The notes under the pieces are model-generated. The model worked only from the letters and a program-made list of their open reading frames with translations, did not search any database and was not told the DNA's origin. Made by a program: the position numbers and the translations under genes. Shown here in pieces: positions 42,054-43,944 of a DNA stretch of 43,944 nt; the first letter of the stretch is position 1, and each line of letters opens with the position of its first letter. Where the stretch lies: the NCBI GenBank assembly GCA_016931715.1, contig JAFGEF010000021.1, positions 1 to 43,944 of the forward strand. The letters run 5' to 3'. This stretch comes from Sedimentisphaerales bacterium (GTDB taxonomy: Bacteria; Planctomycetota; Phycisphaerae; Sedimentisphaerales; Anaerobacaceae).

Positions 42054-42099
42054 AAAAACAGCATTTATGAGAACTTTTGTGAAAATGGCTTTTTCAATA
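42049..42099 (+). promoter_or_regulatory. Hairpin upstream of the 215-residue gene
   Basis: TATTGAAAAA (42049-42058) pairs perfectly with TTTTTCAATA (42090-42099), with partial further pairing inside (GCATTT against AAATGG). It lies 60 nt before the next gene. The rest of the 545-bp gap 41615-42159 is AT-rich; an imperfect inverted repeat at 41884-41925 (AAGCCTGTAT against ATACAGGGCTT) is the only other structure I see. Confidence 0.4.
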
Positions 42100-42159
42100 C
42101 TGATAAAGCATAATTAAATCAATCCAGCGATATATTCAAAATAAGAAAGGGATTTTCTG

Positions 42160-42807
42160 ATGAATACGAAAAAGGATTCTGTTACTGGGCAATGCAGAAG
42201 ATTTTTTATAATGCTTTGTGTCATAATCGGCATCATCTTTTGTGTTGTTCTTATTTTCAATATAAAAAACAACAGGATTATCACGCTATCTGCGATATCG
42301 AATTCTACACAGCAGGTTAATCAGCCAAATGCTTCTTCAACACAATCGCCCACCCCTGAATCGGCGCCTGTAATTCAAATGCAGGCAGATTCGTCGGTAA
42401 ATATCGTAACAGAAGCGGCTGTAAAGCTCGGCGTTCTTTCCTGCGTGAGCAGAATTAACCAGGTAGCAACATTTCTTACTGCGAATAATCAGACGGGAGT
42501 ATTTATTTTTAAGCCGCAAAACCAGCCTGACCAGCATATTTTTTCCACATCATTTGAACTGGTTCGCAAAGACAATTCCACGCTTTATGCAAGTGCGAGT
42601 TTCTTTCCAAATCAGGATGCTGTATATGATACAGTCGAATATGTAAACAAAAGCTGTGAAGAGCTTGAAAAAACAACATTCAAAAATTTGAAAAGAGTCA
42701 GTGTGATGAAGAAAAATATTATACTTCTTGACGGCGGGAAGGTAAAAGTTTTTCTCATGCCTGCAGGAAGCGGAACAGTGGTGATCAAAAAGGAAGTCAT
42801 TCAGTGA
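42160..42807 (+). CDS. Hypothetical membrane-anchored secreted protein
   Basis: A 215-residue protein without a recognised family. A basic N terminus precedes one strong transmembrane helix at about 15-35 (F-F-I-M-L-C-V-I-I-G-I-I-F-C-V-V-L-I-F). A Ser/Thr/Pro/Gln-rich linker follows (about 45-75), then a folded domain of about 130 residues containing two cysteines and ending in K-V-F-L-M-P-A-G-S-G-T-V-V-I-K-K. AAAGGGA lies about 8 nt before the ATG. It precedes the repetitive secreted protein by 31 nt and may be cotranscribed with it, perhaps as an accessory factor. Function unknown. Confidence 0.7.
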   Translation: MNTKKDSVTGQCRRFFIMLCVIIGIIFCVVLIFNIKNNRIITLSAISNSTQQVNQPNASSTQSPTPESAPVIQMQADSSVNIVTEAAVKLGVLSCVSRINQVATFLTANNQTGVFIFKPQNQPDQHIFSTSFELVRKDNSTLYASASFFPNQDAVYDTVEYVNKSCEELEKTTFKNLKRVSVMKKNIILLDGGKVKVFLMPAGSGTVVIKKEVIQ

Positions 42808-42838
42808 ATAACTCGATGCCATCAGGAAAGGAAATAAT

Positions 42839-43944
42839 ATGAAAACTAAAATTATTAAAACCTTGGGTATCGCATTCATAATGATAGCTCTCATTATCAA
42901 ACCTGCTTGTATATGGGCAGCATCAGACACCATGACTGCAAAAGATGATGTCGCAAATGAAACGGGTGACGTAGCTATAATTACTGATTCAGGGAGCCCC
43001 TATGTTGTGCTTCGTGCGAATGATGAGGGAACCGCTCAGGATACAAGCTCTGTTATTTCCAATACGACAGCCGGTATTTTAATCATTGATGGAGGCGCTT
43101 CATCGACAACTTCATCATCCACCTATGTCGGTATAACTGGCGGGGAAAACACTCTAATCGTAGCCGGTGATGGTATCAGCCTTAATGGCGCAACATCACT
43201 AAGCAGCACACTCGGAGTATCCGGCGCAGCAACACTCAGCAGCACTCTTAACGTAACCGGAGCAACATCTCTGGGTAATACCTTAGGAGTTACTGGCGCA
43301 ACTGCACTTGGCAGCACACTTGGCGTGACAGGACTATCGACTCTTAACGGAATTGACAACGGCGGAGATGGAATTACAAATGCAGGCGCTATTTCAGGCG
43401 CTTCGACTATTGATGCCAGCGGCACTATTACAGCCGGAAATCTATCTACAGGCGGAACATTGGGAGTAACAGGCGCAACGACTCTTAATAACACATTGGG
43501 AGTAACAGGACTTTCCACACTATCCGGAGGAGCGGCTATAACAGGCGGACTTGATAATAACAGCGGCGGAATTACAGAAGCAGGTGCATTATCAGGAGTT
43601 ACAACTTTAAGTACAAGCGGCGCTGCAACACTTGGGAGCACACTTGGCGTAACTGGTCTTTCGACTCTTAATGGTATCGATAACGGCGGAGATGGAATAT
43701 CAAATGCAGGGGCTGTTTCAGGAGTAACTACTCTTTCAACCAGTGATGCAGCGACTCTCGGCGGCACATTGGGAGTAACAGGTCTTTCAACTCTGTCAGG
43801 AGGAGCGGCTATTACAGGCGGACTCGATAATAACAGCGGCGGAATCACCGAAGCCGGAGCATTATCAGGAGTTACAACTTTAAGTACAAGCGGCGCTGCA
43901 ACACTTGGGAGCACACTTGGCGTAACTGGTCTTTCGACTCTTAA
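42839..43944 (+). CDS. Repetitive secreted adhesin-like protein, partial
   Basis: The frame is open from ATG 42839 (AGGAAAGG upstream) to the end of the window, giving 368 complete codons; the 3' end is missing. A signal peptide (I-A-F-I-M-I-A-L-I-I-K-P-A-C-I-W-A-A) with cleavage near residue 28 is followed by about 70 residues of unique sequence. Then come short repeats of the type A-T-x-L-G-S-T-L-G-V-T-G and L-D-N-N-S-G-G-I-T-E-A-G. Such Gly/Thr/Ser/Leu-rich repeats occur in trimeric-autotransporter-like stalks, phage fibre-like proteins and other beta-helical surface proteins. The repeat extent and C-terminal anchor cannot be judged here. Confidence 0.8.
   Translation, partial: MKTKIIKTLGIAFIMIALIIKPACIWAASDTMTAKDDVANETGDVAIITDSGSPYVVLRANDEGTAQDTSSVISNTTAGILIIDGGASSTTSSSTYVGITGGENTLIVAGDGISLNGATSLSSTLGVSGAATLSSTLNVTGATSLGNTLGVTGATALGSTLGVTGLSTLNGIDNGGDGITNAGAISGASTIDASGTITAGNLSTGGTLGVTGATTLNNTLGVTGLSTLSGGAAITGGLDNNSGGITEAGALSGVTTLSTSGAATLGSTLGVTGLSTLNGIDNGGDGISNAGAVSGVTTLSTSDAATLGGTLGVTGLSTLSGGAAITGGLDNNSGGITEAGALSGVTTLSTSGAATLGSTLGVTGLSTL
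43399..43944 (+). repeat. 273-bp (91-residue) repeat in the adhesin-like gene
   Basis: Bases 43859-43944 are identical to 43586-43671, an exact offset of 273 bp. The flanking segments match at the same offset with mainly synonymous changes (for example 43518-43585 against 43791-43858). Shorter 10-14 residue units lie inside this 91-residue period. The array continues beyond the window. Confidence 0.85.

Noticed and set aside
43123..43914. A 263-codon minus-strand Val/Pro/Ser-rich repetitive frame
   Set aside because: It mirrors the plus-strand repeats of the adhesin-like gene, which has a signal peptide and a Shine-Dalgarno; the antisense repeats are a by-product.
43399..43944. CRISPR or mobile-element repeats at the window end
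   Set aside because: The repeats keep a single open frame with mainly synonymous differences, so they are protein repeats.

Overview
The window looks like chromosomal DNA of an uncultured or little-studied member of the Planctomycetota, most likely the Phycisphaerae side. That placement is an inference from gene style: an ECF sigma factor overlapping a membrane-anchored partner with a LolA-like periplasmic part, a secreted WVPGYW-repeat protein, a lipoprotein aldose epimerase, an oversized PstA and a CotH/VTC/DUF4956 operon. No rRNA, tRNA or CRISPR array was found.

Layout. (1) 1-4.3 kb is an AT-rich, minus-strand accessory block that resembles a defence island: a TIGR04255-like gene, an unknown gene and a HEPN-like gene in one operon, an orphan antitoxin-like gene, and a KAP P-loop NTPase followed by a DUF5131 (phage Gp37/Gp68) protein. 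(2) 4.5-7.6 kb holds a palindromic repeat element, a secreted YXWGXW-type protein, obgE and rpmA, with an intrinsic-terminator hairpin between the last two. (3) 7.7-15.4 kb is a sugar region: araB-araD-araA on the minus strand, divergent from an SSS-family sodium/solute symporter, then a lipoprotein galactose mutarotase. (4) 15.7-23.3 kb is mixed: metK, a REP-like palindromic element, an ECF sigma/partner pair, a lipoprotein GH3 glucosidase, gpsA and a COQ7-like di-iron protein. (5) 23.3-41 kb is a phosphate supercluster: DUF4956, a VTC polyphosphate polymerase and CotH on the minus strand; phoB-phoR; a porin; pstS1-C1-A1-B1; then pstS2-C2-A2-B2-B3-phoU. (6) 41-43.9 kb holds two membrane-anchored proteins of unknown function and the start of a long repetitive secreted protein that runs off the end.

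How the genes work together. PhoR/PhoB would sense phosphate limitation and act through direct repeats of (T/C)TAACA-type heptamers spaced exactly 11 bp. I find these ahead of the porin, pstS1 and pstS2, and a weaker three-repeat set facing the small ORF/CotH/VTC/DUF4956 side. The porin would admit phosphate through the outer membrane, two Pst importers would carry it inwards, PhoU would gate signalling, and the VTC operon would plausibly make or export polyphosphate.

The most striking observation is in the second Pst system. The adjacent PstB2 and PstB3 carry complementary defects: PstB2 has lost the Q-loop Gln and the H-loop His, and PstB3 has lost the LSGGQ signature. All these losses fall in the same composite ATP site of a PstB2-PstB3 heterodimer and leave the other site canonical. 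This predicts an asymmetric, heterodimeric phosphate-import ATPase, which I do not know to have been described for Pst systems.
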